A program made the position numbers and the translations under genes. From NCBI GenBank assembly GCA_003162255.1, contig PMMJ01000476.1:4722-13731 (forward strand): 9,010 bases of DNA. The letters are read 5' to 3'. Each line of letters opens with the position of its first letter. Within the stretch, counting starts at the first letter, position 1. Origin of the DNA: Acidobacteriaceae bacterium (GTDB taxonomy: Bacteria > Acidobacteriota > Terriglobia > Terriglobales > Acidobacteriaceae). Under the pieces are notes generated by a model. That model was not told the DNA's origin. It did not search any database and was given only the letters and a program-made list of their open reading frames with translations. Shown piece after piece: positions 1-6,275 of the stretch.

Positions 1-94
1 CTGTTCACTGGGAAGGTCCTCGGAGTAAATAGGCCGCTTGCCGGAGCGACTCTCCCACCGCTGCCCAGCCAGTTTGTGGTAGCCTGCGGAGTTT

Positions 95-115
95 GGTCCG
101 GTTCAGACCGGAACC
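95..115 (+). promoter_or_regulatory. Stem-loop in the leader of the M49 peptidase gene
   Basis: TCCGGT (97-102) and ACCGGA (107-112) are perfect complements around a TCAG loop. GG (95-96) can pair with CC (114-115) across one bulged A. The hairpin ends 4 nt before the SD of the peptidase gene and has no T-tract, so it is not an intrinsic terminator. It may affect mRNA stability or ribosome access; that is inference. The rest of 1-94 shows no gene and no convincing promoter hexamers. Confidence 0.35.
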
Positions 116-119
116 GCAT

Positions 120-124
120 GGAGG
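120..124 (+). promoter_or_regulatory. Ribosome binding site deciding a TTG start
   Basis: GGAGG lies 6 nt upstream of the TTG at 131. It fixes a non-ATG start for the peptidase. The ATG at 118 just before it is in another frame. Confidence 0.8.
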
Positions 125-130
125 CTATCC

Positions 131-2182
131 TTGAAGCCGCTTAATTACGCGCTGTTTCTCCTGCTCATCACTTTCGCCGTCGCCGCCCCGGCACAATGCC
201 AGCAAGACAAAGCCAGCAACGTCCTCGTCGAACGCGTCGGCGACACCGCATTCATTCAACTGCGCGCTCCCAGCTTCCAGACGCTGACGCCCCGGCAGCA
301 GGCCCTGGCGTACTGGCTGACGCAGGCTTCAATTGCCACCGACCCGATTATTTACGATCAGCTATCCGCCTACGGTCTGCAGCAGAAACGTCTGCTCGAA
401 GAAATCATGGCACATCCGAAGGGGATCGATCCGGCGGCAATGGCGAAGATCGCCGAATTTGCGAAGCTTTTCTGGGCCAACCGCGGCAATCACAACGAGC
501 TGACGTCCCAGAAATTTCTGCCCACTTTTACTTTTGATCAGCTGAAAAAGGCCGCGCTGATCGCGCAGCAGAACGGGGCTTTTCGGACGCCCTATGCCGA
601 TCTCCCGCCGCTGAACCAACCAGCGTCCGTGACGCGGGAAGTGGAGTCATTGCGAGCTTCGTTTCTTGACCCCACGTTTGAGCCGATGACTATGGCGAAA
701 AGTCCGTCGGCCGGAAAAGACACGATCCAGGCGAGTTCCAATACTTTTTATCCGGGCCTGAGTCTGGACGATCTGAAGGGGTTTCAAGAAAAACATCCCC
801 TGAATTCGCGGGTGGTCAGAGCGGCGGACGGCAAGCTTAGCGAACTCGTCTATCGCGCCGGCACGCCCGACGGCAAGTTTCCTCCCGGACTGTACGCCAC
901 GTTCTTGAAAAAGGCTAACGAATGCTTCGAGAAAGCGCGCGCCTACGCCGAGCCTGCGCAAGCCGAGGCGATTAGCCATCTCATCCGCTTCTACCAGACC
1001 GGCGATTACGCGGACTGGGTGGCGTTTGGCACCGCCTGGGTGCAGAACGATGCCACGGTCGACTTTGACAACGGCTTCATCGAGGTCTATCGCGACGCCC
1101 GCGGCGCGAAAGGAAGCTCGCAGAGTTTTGTCACCATCACCGATAAGCCCGTCACGACCGCCATGAAGAAACTCGCGCAAAACGCCGCCTATTTTGAAGC
1201 GAAGGCCCCCTGGGACCCCAAGTACAAGCGTGAGTCGTTCAAACTTCCGGTGGTGAAAGCAGTCGAAACCCTGATCGAAAGTGGCGATTTCGCCGTGAGC
1301 ACGATCGGCGACAATCTGCCCAACGAAAATGAAATCCACGAGAAATATGGCTCGAAGAATTTTCTGTTTACCGGAAGCAGCCGCGCCCTGGACGAATCGA
1401 CCGGCAAGACGGCGATCGCGGAGTTTGCCGCCGGCCCCGCGGAGATCGAACGCAGCGCGAAGTACGGCACGGAAGCCAAGGACCTGATGACGGCATTGCA
1501 CGAGGTCATCGGTCACGGCTCCGGCAAGCTCAGCGACCGCGTGAGCGATGGAGCGCAACCCTTCCTGAAGGAATATTTCTCCACGCTCGAGGAAGGGCGC
1601 GCCGACTTGATGGCTTTGTGGAACGTGTGGGATCCCAAGCTGAAAGAACTTGGGCTGATCACGAACCAGGAAGAAGTCGCGAAGGCTATGTATGACAGCG
1701 CGGCCCTGGCCGCTTTGAGCCAACTGCGGCGCATTCCGCAAGGCGACACGATTGAAGAAGACCACGAGCGCGATCGGCAGTTGATCGCGCACTACATCGC
1801 CGACAAGGTCCCCGGCTCCATCGAACAGTTCACGCGCGACGGGAAGTCTTACGTTCGCGTGGCCGACTATCAGAAGATGCGTCAGGGCGTCGGGATGCTT
1901 CTGGCGGAACTCATGCGCATCAAGGCGGAAGGGGATTACGACGCGATCAAGGCCCTGGTCGATAATTACGGCGTTCACTTCGATCCGGCGCTGCGCGACC
2001 AGATGCTGGAGCGTTATCGGAAACTCAACCTGCCCACATATTTTGCCGGCGTGAACGCTCACTTGACGGCCAGCTTTGGCAAGAACGGCGAGGTCGGAAA
2101 GGTGGAAATCAGCTATCGGGACAACCCCGTCGCGCAATACCTCGACTACGGCGCGATGTACGACAAGGGCCTCGCCCCGTGA
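131..2182 (+). CDS. Exported dipeptidyl-peptidase III family (M49) zinc metallopeptidase
   Basis: The product is a 683-residue peptidase of family M49, whose members remove dipeptides from the N-terminus of short peptides using one zinc ion. The start is TTG, supported by a well-spaced GGAGG. Residues 1 to about 22 form a hydrophobic signal peptide; C23 is not in a proper lipobox (PAQC), so type I cleavage is likelier and the enzyme should act in the periplasm or outside the cell. The zinc motif HEVIGH is at 457-462, followed by GSGKL, and the second motif EEGRAD is at 487-492. By family analogy the ligands are H457, H462 and E488, with E458 catalytic. The NGFIEVYRD...GAKGS segment (about residues 314-330) also matches M49. 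Only 24 residues separate the two motifs, as in short bacterial forms; animal enzymes have about 50. Length fits bacterial DPP III. Family assignment is strong; the substrate is unknown. Confidence 0.93.
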   Translation: MKPLNYALFLLLITFAVAAPAQCQQDKASNVLVERVGDTAFIQLRAPSFQTLTPRQQALAYWLTQASIATDPIIYDQLSAYGLQQKRLLEEIMAHPKGIDPAAMAKIAEFAKLFWANRGNHNELTSQKFLPTFTFDQLKKAALIAQQNGAFRTPYADLPPLNQPASVTREVESLRASFLDPTFEPMTMAKSPSAGKDTIQASSNTFYPGLSLDDLKGFQEKHPLNSRVVRAADGKLSELVYRAGTPDGKFPPGLYATFLKKANECFEKARAYAEPAQAEAISHLIRFYQTGDYADWVAFGTAWVQNDATVDFDNGFIEVYRDARGAKGSSQSFVTITDKPVTTAMKKLAQNAAYFEAKAPWDPKYKRESFKLPVVKAVETLIESGDFAVSTIGDNLPNENEIHEKYGSKNFLFTGSSRALDESTGKTAIAEFAAGPAEIERSAKYGTEAKDLMTALHEVIGHGSGKLSDRVSDGAQPFLKEYFSTLEEGRADLMALWNVWDPKLKELGLITNQEEVAKAMYDSAALAALSQLRRIPQGDTIEEDHERDRQLIAHYIADKVPGSIEQFTRDGKSYVRVADYQKMRQGVGMLLAELMRIKAEGDYDAIKALVDNYGVHFDPALRDQMLERYRKLNLPTYFAGVNAHLTASFGKNGEVGKVEISYRDNPVAQYLDYGAMYDKGLAP

Positions 2183-2237
2183 AAGAGGAGTGAAAGAATT
2201 CGAAGGCTTCTACTCACAGCCTCGCCCGTGATACATC

Positions 2238-3011
2238 TTGTACTTGGGCCTGCACACCGCAATCTTCCTGTTTTTTGCCGGTGCTCTCGGCGGCGCGCTG
2301 AACGCGGTCGCGGGCGGCGGCAGCTTCATCGCCTTTCCGGCCTTGATGTTTAGCGGAGTCGCTCCCATCGCGGCCAACGCCACCAATACCGTAGCGCTCT
2401 GGGTGGGAACGACGGCCAGCGGCGGAGCCTATCGCAAGCATCTCGACGTTTCGCGCCGCGTCATGATCCCGCTCGCCGTCACCAGCGTGATTGGAGGCAT
2501 CGCCGGCGCCTACCTATTACTGCACACGCCCGCGCAAACCTTCCTGCGCGTTCTGCCCTGGCTCATGCTGGGAGCCACTTTGCTGTTTACGTTCGGTGGA
2601 CGCCTAGCACACGGCTCGGGAGGCTCCATTGCCAGCGATGCTTTCACCTCGGCTCTGGCGGTCGCGGCAATGTTCGAGTTGGTGGTCGCGGTTTACGGAG
2701 GCTACTTCGGCGGTGGGGTCGGGATTCTGAACCTAGCCATGCTCGCCGCTCTCGGCATGACCGACATCCACGCCATGAATGCGTTGAAAGTCGTGCTCGG
2801 CGGGATCATCAACGGCATCGCGGTCATCACTTTCGTCGTGGCCGGCGCCGTGGTCTGGAAGCAGGGCAGTGTCATGATCGTGGGCGCGGTCCTCGGCGGA
2901 TACCTCGGCGCGCACTACGCCCAGAAGCTCCCGGGGTCGTGGATCCGCGGCTTCGTCATTGCGGTGGGAACAGCAATGACCGCGTACTTTTTCTGGAAGG
3001 GCTACCACTAA
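2238..3011 (+). CDS. TauE/SafE family (DUF81) membrane permease
   Basis: The product is a 257-residue, very hydrophobic protein of the TauE/SafE family, whose studied members export sulfite, sulfoacetate or related organic anions. It has the two-fold repeat typical of the family: NAVAGGGSF at residues 22-30 in the first half and YGGYFGGGVG at 153-162 in the second, each within a glycine-rich helix. Roughly seven or eight membrane segments are visible. An in-frame stop at 2229-2231 leaves TTG 2238 or TTG 2244 as the only starts that keep the conserved first helix; neither has a clear SD. The gene follows the peptidase by 55 bp on the same strand, so co-transcription is possible. No sulfur-metabolism gene is nearby, so the substrate cannot be inferred. 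Family assignment is firm, the exact start is not. Confidence 0.85.
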   Translation: MYLGLHTAIFLFFAGALGGALNAVAGGGSFIAFPALMFSGVAPIAANATNTVALWVGTTASGGAYRKHLDVSRRVMIPLAVTSVIGGIAGAYLLLHTPAQTFLRVLPWLMLGATLLFTFGGRLAHGSGGSIASDAFTSALAVAAMFELVVAVYGGYFGGGVGILNLAMLAALGMTDIHAMNALKVVLGGIINGIAVITFVVAGAVVWKQGSVMIVGAVLGGYLGAHYAQKLPGSWIRGFVIAVGTAMTAYFFWKGYH

Positions 3012-3061
3012 ACTTGTTGTATCCGCTGCCGTGAAACTGCACCGGGGAAACTGCAGCCTGT

Positions 3062-3547
3062 TTAGGGCTGCGCCTCCGACACGTGTTCGTGCACGATCAG
3101 CCACTTCCCATCCTGCGATTCGAAGACGGCCGTCCAGCGGAATGTGGCCATCTCACGCTTGCCCGACTTCTGCATCATGTCCGACGCCACCGTGGCCGTG
3201 ACCCAGTACGCATCGCCGCTCCTGTGAATCTGCGCGTCGTCATTCACCGTGAAGCGGGCCGCTTTGTACTCCGCCAGCTCTTTGCTCACCGTGGACTGAT
3301 ATTCGTCCCAACTGCCATACTTGAGCGGGGAAACGTCGAAGAACACGTGCGGTCCCTGCGCGTAGTACTGTTTCTGCCCCGCCGCATCGAGCGTCGCCCA
3401 GCCATCCCAAATCTTCTGCAGGTAGGCTTTATCCACCGCTCCGCTAGCAGCAGAGACTTTCGTTCGCTTTTGCGCAAAGCCGTATTGCGCAAGACCGCAA
3501 ATCGTCATGGAAGCCGCCAAAGCCAGCATCACCAGTCGTTTCGTCAT
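3062..3547 (-). CDS. Secreted NTF2/SnoaL-like (DUF4440-type) protein
   Basis: The product is a 161-residue protein with a signal peptide (hydrophobic residues 5-20, probable cleavage after FAQ at about 26) and one alpha+beta NTF2-like domain at about 35-158. The C-terminal pattern, with a strand ending in RWTAVFE followed by DGKWLIVHEHVS, is typical of SnoaL-like/DUF4440 domains, whose cone-shaped fold binds small ligands and often has no known catalytic role. The start is the ATG at 3547, because GGAGG (3553-3557 on the complementary strand) lies 5 nt before it. The longer reading from 3571 would add eight residues ahead of the signal peptide and place the SD inside the gene. It is convergent with the TauE gene, with 50 bp between stops and no clear terminator there. 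Ligand and function are unknown. Confidence 0.8.
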   Translation of the reverse strand: MTKRLVMLALAASMTICGLAQYGFAQKRTKVSAASGAVDKAYLQKIWDGWATLDAAGQKQYYAQGPHVFFDVSPLKYGSWDEYQSTVSKELAEYKAARFTVNDDAQIHRSGDAYWVTATVASDMMQKSGKREMATFRWTAVFESQDGKWLIVHEHVSEAQP

Positions 3548-3552
3548 CTTCA

Positions 3553-3557
3553 CCTCC
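3553..3557 (-). promoter_or_regulatory. Ribosome binding site of the NTF2-like gene
   Basis: Reading the minus strand, GGAGG is followed by TGAAG and then ATG, a 5-nt spacing. This decides the start at 3547 over the upstream ATG at 3571. Confidence 0.75.
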
Positions 3558-3678
3558 AAACCGTGGAGCATTCTCGCACGCGCGGTGCAGCCGCGCCAAC
3601 CGGAAAGAGAAGGCTAGAGTGGGGGCCTAACTTTAGTAATCTGCCCTGCTGCCGCCGCCTGAGCCATACTGACGGAGA

Positions 3679-4053
3679 ATGTCCTCCACAGCCGCCATCC
3701 AAAAGGGAAAACGGGGCTTGCGCGTCAAACTCGGCGGCTCCATCCTCGCTCTGGTCGTGCTTGAAAACGGGCGCCAGATTCGCGGCCGGATGAGTCAGCT
3801 TTCCGTGAACGGCGGGTTGGTCTCGCTCGAACATCCGCTCGACGAAGGCATCCGGGTGACGGCCCTGTTCCACCTCGGCATCACCAGCATCCGCTGCCGC
3901 GCGCAAATGTTGTTTCCCATGTGGGCCACCCAGGGATGCCTGCAGCCCTTCCGCTTCTTGGAATTGCCCGAGGCCAGCCGCGCCAAGCTGAGCCGGGAAT
4001 TGGAAAGTCTGGTCCAAGCCGGCGCGTCTCAAGAAGAGGAAGAAGCCGAGTAG
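3679..4053 (+). CDS. PilZ-domain protein with degenerate c-di-GMP motif
   Basis: The product is a 124-residue soluble protein consisting of a single PilZ-like beta-barrel. Canonical PilZ domains bind cyclic di-GMP through RxxxR and (D/N)xSxxG. Here the first motif reads K11-R-G-L-R15 and the second Q40-L-S-V-N-G45, so one Arg is Lys and the first acidic or Asn residue is Gln. The QPFRFLEL segment (89-96) and the following helix are typical of the C-terminal part of PilZ proteins I associate with Acidobacteria. The tail is acidic (QEEEEEAE). An in-frame stop at 3670 makes ATG 3679 the first start; its GGAG lies only 1 nt upstream, a poor SD. Ligand binding may be weak or lost. Fold assignment is fairly good; the role is unknown. 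Confidence 0.75.
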   Translation: MSSTAAIQKGKRGLRVKLGGSILALVVLENGRQIRGRMSQLSVNGGLVSLEHPLDEGIRVTALFHLGITSIRCRAQMLFPMWATQGCLQPFRFLELPEASRAKLSRELESLVQAGASQEEEEAE

Positions 4054-4057
4054 GCGC

Positions 4058-4750
4058 TCACTTTCTTGCCGCCACCAGAATCTGTTCCAGCGAGTAGTTC
4101 TGCAACTCTCCAATCCGCTCCAGGGTAATGTCCGGCTTCGGATACCTGGCCACCAGCGCCGTATCATGCGCGTAGTGTCCCTGGCGCGGAAACACCGTGG
4201 TCACGCGCGTGCCCCAATGCTCCTTGATCGCCGCCAGAATGCGCACCTTGTCGTCCAGCATCACGTAGTGTGCCGCCGGATACCTCGCTTCCACATCGTC
4301 CAGTTCCAGTTCCTTGTGAATGCAGATCAGGACTTGCCCGTCGAAGGCTTCATACAGGCCCGACCGGTCGATCTTGAGCGGCTGGAAGACCACGTCGCCG
4401 TCGGTCAGGATCACCGCCCGTCCCAACCGCCGCGCGTACTCCACCGCATCCAGCGATTCGGGAAACAGCCGGTTCGCGAAGGGATAATTGATCATGAAGT
4501 GCGAGACGGCCAGCAGCTTGGGATCGCGCGGCCGCTCGACGCGATAGCGTTGCAGCGCGCCCAGATAGTCCGCGTATCCCAGTTCCGTGCGCAACTGCTC
4601 GAAGATTTCCCAATAGCGCGCGGCGCTGCCCCCGCCCACCTGATTCGCGAGGTACCGTTTCAGATCCTCGGCCACGCGATCATTGTCGAGCAGCGTATCG
4701 TCCACATCGAAAAAGAACACGGTACTCGGATTGGCATCAGTGTGAATCAC
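4058..4750 (-). CDS. HAD-superfamily hydrolase
   Basis: The product is a 230-residue cytoplasmic haloacid dehalogenase-type hydrolase, probably a phosphatase. Motif I is DVDDTLLD, with nucleophile D15 and general acid/base D17. Motif II is ILTDGD with T116. The motif III lysine is probably K126 or K146. Motif IV is MLDDK with D166 and D167 for Mg2+. A helical cap lies between motifs I and II (about residues 24-100). The start is GTG at 4750: GGAG on the minus strand lies 5 nt upstream, and residues before motif I are few, as expected. It is convergent with the PilZ gene, the stops being 4 bp apart, so transcripts probably read into each other. The substrate cannot be told from sequence, and the neighbours give no pathway. 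Confidence 0.85.
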   Translation of the reverse strand: MIHTDANPSTVFFFDVDDTLLDNDRVAEDLKRYLANQVGGGSAARYWEIFEQLRTELGYADYLGALQRYRVERPRDPKLLAVSHFMINYPFANRLFPESLDAVEYARRLGRAVILTDGDVVFQPLKIDRSGLYEAFDGQVLICIHKELELDDVEARYPAAHYVMLDDKVRILAAIKEHWGTRVTTVFPRQGHYAHDTALVARYPKPDITLERIGELQNYSLEQILVAARK

Positions 4751-5049
4751 ACGGTCTCCGCAATGTTATCCCGCATAATCTCGAAAACAAGACGTGGCCT
4801 TATCATGCCAGAAATGACAGTCCGGCGGCGGCGCGCGTTAAAGCCGGATTTCCGCGCTTCCTGTAGACTTGAGCTATCGCGAAAGCAGAGAATTTGCGCC
4901 CGCCACGAAGGGCTTGTCTAGGTACGGTGCCCTGTAGTAAAAAGGCATCGCCCAAAACAGTGAATGAATCAGCCGGGGCAGAGTAGTAATGTGACTCTGC
5001 TTCACAAACCGGGCGAGTTCGCAGTCGCCCCACCCAGGAGCCGTCTCTC
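4751..5049. other. Intergenic region between HAD gene and small CxxC gene
   Basis: About 300 bp separate the divergent HAD gene and the small CxxC gene, and should hold both promoters. Open frames crossing it read as low-complexity arginine- or alanine-rich shadows without SD sites. A weak candidate promoter for the right-hand gene is TTGTCT (4914-4919) with TAGTAA (4935-4940), spaced 15 bp, which is a poor match. The right half (4948-5030) is rich in complementary segments and is listed separately. Confidence 0.5.
4948..5030 (+). promoter_or_regulatory. Candidate structured 5' leader with alternative pairings
   Basis: GCAGAGT (4978-4984) pairs perfectly with ACTCTGC (4994-5000) around a 9-nt loop. 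Directly outside, GTGAA (4960-4964) pairs with TTCAC (5001-5005), and TCGCCC (4948-4953) pairs with GGGCGA (5011-5016), giving three nested helices. The same GGGCGA can instead pair with a second TCGCCC at 5025-5030, forming a local hairpin that ends 5 nt before the SD of the next gene. Two mutually exclusive folds are thus possible. I recognise no known riboswitch family; regulation is inference. Confidence 0.35.
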
Positions 5050-5283
5050 GTGGAACACATTAATCCCTCTGTCATCTATCGCTTCGACACGCGCTCCAGC
5101 CGGCCTTGTGAATTCTGCCGGGAACTCGACCCACATTTCCCTGAGCGCCGCCCGCTCGACCAAATGGTGGCCATCAGCCGCAAAGCCATTGCTTCCGCCC
5201 ATTTGACCGAGGACGGCTACGTCCGCCACCGAATGCTCGAATTGCGCCGGATGACTTCCCGCGCGCCCCTGACTGCGGCGTAG
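5050..5283 (+). CDS. Small CxxC protein of unknown function
   Basis: The product is a 77-residue charged, soluble protein with no signal peptide or membrane segment. A single CEFC pair at C20-C23 is flanked by R/E/D residues and followed by H28, which could be half of a metal site completed in a dimer, or a redox pair. The second half (about residues 33-68) looks helical and basic (ISRKAIASAH, RHRMLELRRM). The start is GTG at 5050, supported by AGGAG at 5036-5040 with a 9-nt spacing. Codon third positions are mostly G or C, as in the neighbouring genes, which favours this frame over the antisense frame. I do not recognise the family. It is preceded by a potentially structured leader and followed 121 bp later by an exported-protein gene on the same strand. 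Confidence 0.6.
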   Translation: MEHINPSVIYRFDTRSSRPCEFCRELDPHFPERRPLDQMVAISRKAIASAHLTEDGYVRHRMLELRRMTSRAPLTAA

Positions 5284-5393
5284 CCGGCCGCGCAACCAGC
5301 AGATTGGGTCGCCCGTGCGAATTTTTCGCGCAACTTCTCCCGCAGCGCGAGTTCTAATTGGTTAAGCATTCAACTGTTGTACCCTAGGCGGGG

Positions 5394-5398
5394 GGAGG
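5394..5398 (+). promoter_or_regulatory. Ribosome binding site of the exported-protein gene
   Basis: GGAGG inside a run of seven G residues lies 6 nt before ATG 5405, a strong SD at optimal spacing. The preceding 5284-5393 shows no convincing promoter hexamers. Confidence 0.75.
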
Positions 5399-5404
5399 CT
5401 TCTC

Positions 5405-6154
5405 ATGCTGGCCCGTGTGCGGTCCTGTTTCCTTCTTTCCTTCTTGCTGGTGTTCTCCCTGACTGCCTGTTTGGCTGTTCATGCTCAGGTTAACGGTGTG
5501 TCCCCCTCGGCGACTTCAATTGGTTCCGGAGCAAGTAACAACCTCACTCGTGGGGTCCGGCCCAGCGTGACGCCCCCCGGGCCAACCAGTTACAGCAACA
5601 ACTGGCCCGTTTTTGGAAACTGCTGTGCCAACTTTTTTCTGCCGGCGAGACCGAGTCCGCCGCTACGCCCCGAGCGCCACCACCGAGAGGATCACGCCGC
5701 TTTTCTGGTCGGCATCATCGAACCGGTCTATATTCCATACGCTGTTCCCTATGCTACGGAAGCCGACGATGATTCGCCCGCCGCCGATTCGCCCGATATT
5801 GATTCGCCCGATGTCGAAGACGTCCAAGCACCTGGCGCGCCAAACCACGATACTGCCACGGAGCCAGCCGGGGATCGTAAGTCGGCCTCGAAGGCGGACG
5901 CTTCCGCCAAGCCAACTCGGGAACCGGAAGATCCCGTAGCCGCCCAGCCCTCGACTGTCCTCGTCTTCAAAGATGGCCACCGGTCCGAAGTGCTCAACTA
6001 TGCCATCGTGGGCGACACGCTTTTTGACTTTGACCTGGCCGACGGCCGCACCCGCAAGATCCTGGTCTCCGACCTCGATCTCCCCGCCACCCGCAAAGCC
6101 AACGACGAGCGCGGCGTGGACTTCCAGATCCCGGCCAGCACGGCGCGGCAATAA
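5405..6154 (+). CDS. Exported proline-rich protein with conserved C-terminal module
   Basis: The product is 249 residues. Residues 1-27 are a signal peptide: cleavage after VHA at A27 fits type I, but LTAC (19-22) also matches a lipobox, so a lipoprotein anchored at C22 is possible. Residues 28-100 are rich in Ser, Pro, Asn and Arg, with a CC pair at 73-74. Residues 107-117 are a Tyr/Pro-rich stretch, and 118-181 an acidic, disordered-looking linker with three DSPxx repeats (123-137). The C-terminal module (about 183-243, from STVLVFKDGH through NYAIVGDTLF to RGVDFQIP) looks folded, mostly beta, and resembles one I recall at the end of many uncharacterised exported acidobacterial proteins; that is memory, not a search. 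Start and SD are clear. No enzyme motif is seen. It could be a surface or periplasmic structural protein; function unknown. Confidence 0.7.
   Translation: MLARVRSCFLLSFLLVFSLTACLAVHAQVNGVSPSATSIGSGASNNLTRGVRPSVTPPGPTSYSNNWPVFGNCCANFFLPARPSPPLRPERHHREDHAAFLVGIIEPVYIPYAVPYATEADDDSPAADSPDIDSPDVEDVQAPGAPNHDTATEPAGDRKSASKADASAKPTREPEDPVAAQPSTVLVFKDGHRSEVLNYAIVGDTLFDFDLADGRTRKILVSDLDLPATRKANDERGVDFQIPASTARQ
5771..5815 (+). repeat. Three copies of a 15-bp in-frame repeat
   Basis: GATTCGCCCG occurs at 5771, 5786 and 5801, exactly 15 bp apart, each followed by five variable bases. The unit encodes DSPAA, DSPDI and DSPDV in the disordered linker of the exported protein. Its length is a multiple of three, so copy-number change would keep the frame. 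Confidence 0.85.
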
Positions 6155-6175
6155 AGAACTCGGCGACGACTGAGC

Positions 6176-6205
6176 GACGGGAGCGGAGTGCCGAAACTCC
6201 CCGTC
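6176..6205 (+). terminator. Stem-loop after the exported-protein gene, possible weak terminator
   Basis: GACGGGAG (6176-6183) can pair with CTCCCCGTC (6197-6205) with one bulged C, giving 8 bp. An alternative inner hairpin is GGAGT (6185-6189) with ACTCC (6196-6200). No T-tract follows, so this is not a standard intrinsic terminator. Its position 22 bp after the stop and before the argR promoter fits a 3' end. Confidence 0.3.
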
Positions 6206-6235
6206 ACCCGGAGCATTCCCCAGCGCATTTCCCGC

Positions 6236-6265
6236 TTGACACGGCCATTCGCCTACATGGATACT
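6236..6265 (+). promoter_or_regulatory. Probable sigma70-type promoter of argR
   Basis: A perfect TTGACA -35 at 6236-6241 is followed 18 bp later by GATACT (6260-6265), which matches TATAAT at four of six positions. Transcription would begin near 6272, leaving a leader of about 20 nt before ATG 6291. The -10 element is covered by the first ARG box, the arrangement expected for repression by ArgR. Confidence 0.6.
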
Positions 6266-6273
6266 TATGCAGT
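6256..6273 (+). promoter_or_regulatory. ARG box 1 (candidate ArgR operator)
   Basis: The E. coli ARG box core is TGAAT-N4-ATTCA. This site reads TGGAT ACTT ATGCA (6258-6271), matching 8 of 10 core bases with near dyad symmetry. It covers the argR -10 element. Two bp separate it from box 2, so the centres are 20 bp apart, close to two helical turns, on one face of the DNA. Confidence 0.6.
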
Positions 6274-6275
6274 AC

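Noticed and set aside
91..116. T-arm-like GGTTCAGACC with a hairpin, suggesting the 3' end of a tRNA
   Set aside because: The loop does not fit a 7-nt T loop with a 5-bp stem, no matching acceptor strand is found upstream, and no anticodon arm is visible.
647..2137. Long antisense open frame of 496 codons inside the M49 peptidase gene
   Set aside because: It is the reverse shadow of a high-GC gene; the product has no motif, and the plus strand carries clear zinc motifs throughout.
2190..2231. GTG-initiated 13-codon leader peptide before the TauE gene, ending 6 nt before its TTG
   Set aside because: Its SD-like GAGG lies only 1 nt before the GTG, and there is no conservation evidence; probably chance.
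3033..3055. Direct repeat GAAACTGCA (3033-3041 and 3047-3055) between convergent stops
   Set aside because: Only two short copies, no hairpin and no flanking mobile gene; not enough to call an element or terminator.
4166..4921. Plus-strand frame of 251 codons over the HAD gene
   Set aside because: It overlaps a gene with all HAD motifs; its Val/His/Arg/Gln-rich product is typical of antisense translation.
5002..5295. Minus-strand frame of 97 codons over the small CxxC gene
   Set aside because: The plus-strand frame has a well-spaced AGGAG and GC-rich third positions; the minus frame has the composition of a reverse shadow.
5357..5374. ARG-box-like TGGTT AAGC ATTCA upstream of the exported-protein gene
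   Set aside because: It matches 8 of 10 core bases, but the centre is not A/T-rich, there is no second box at 2-3 bp, and the gene has no link to arginine; probably chance.
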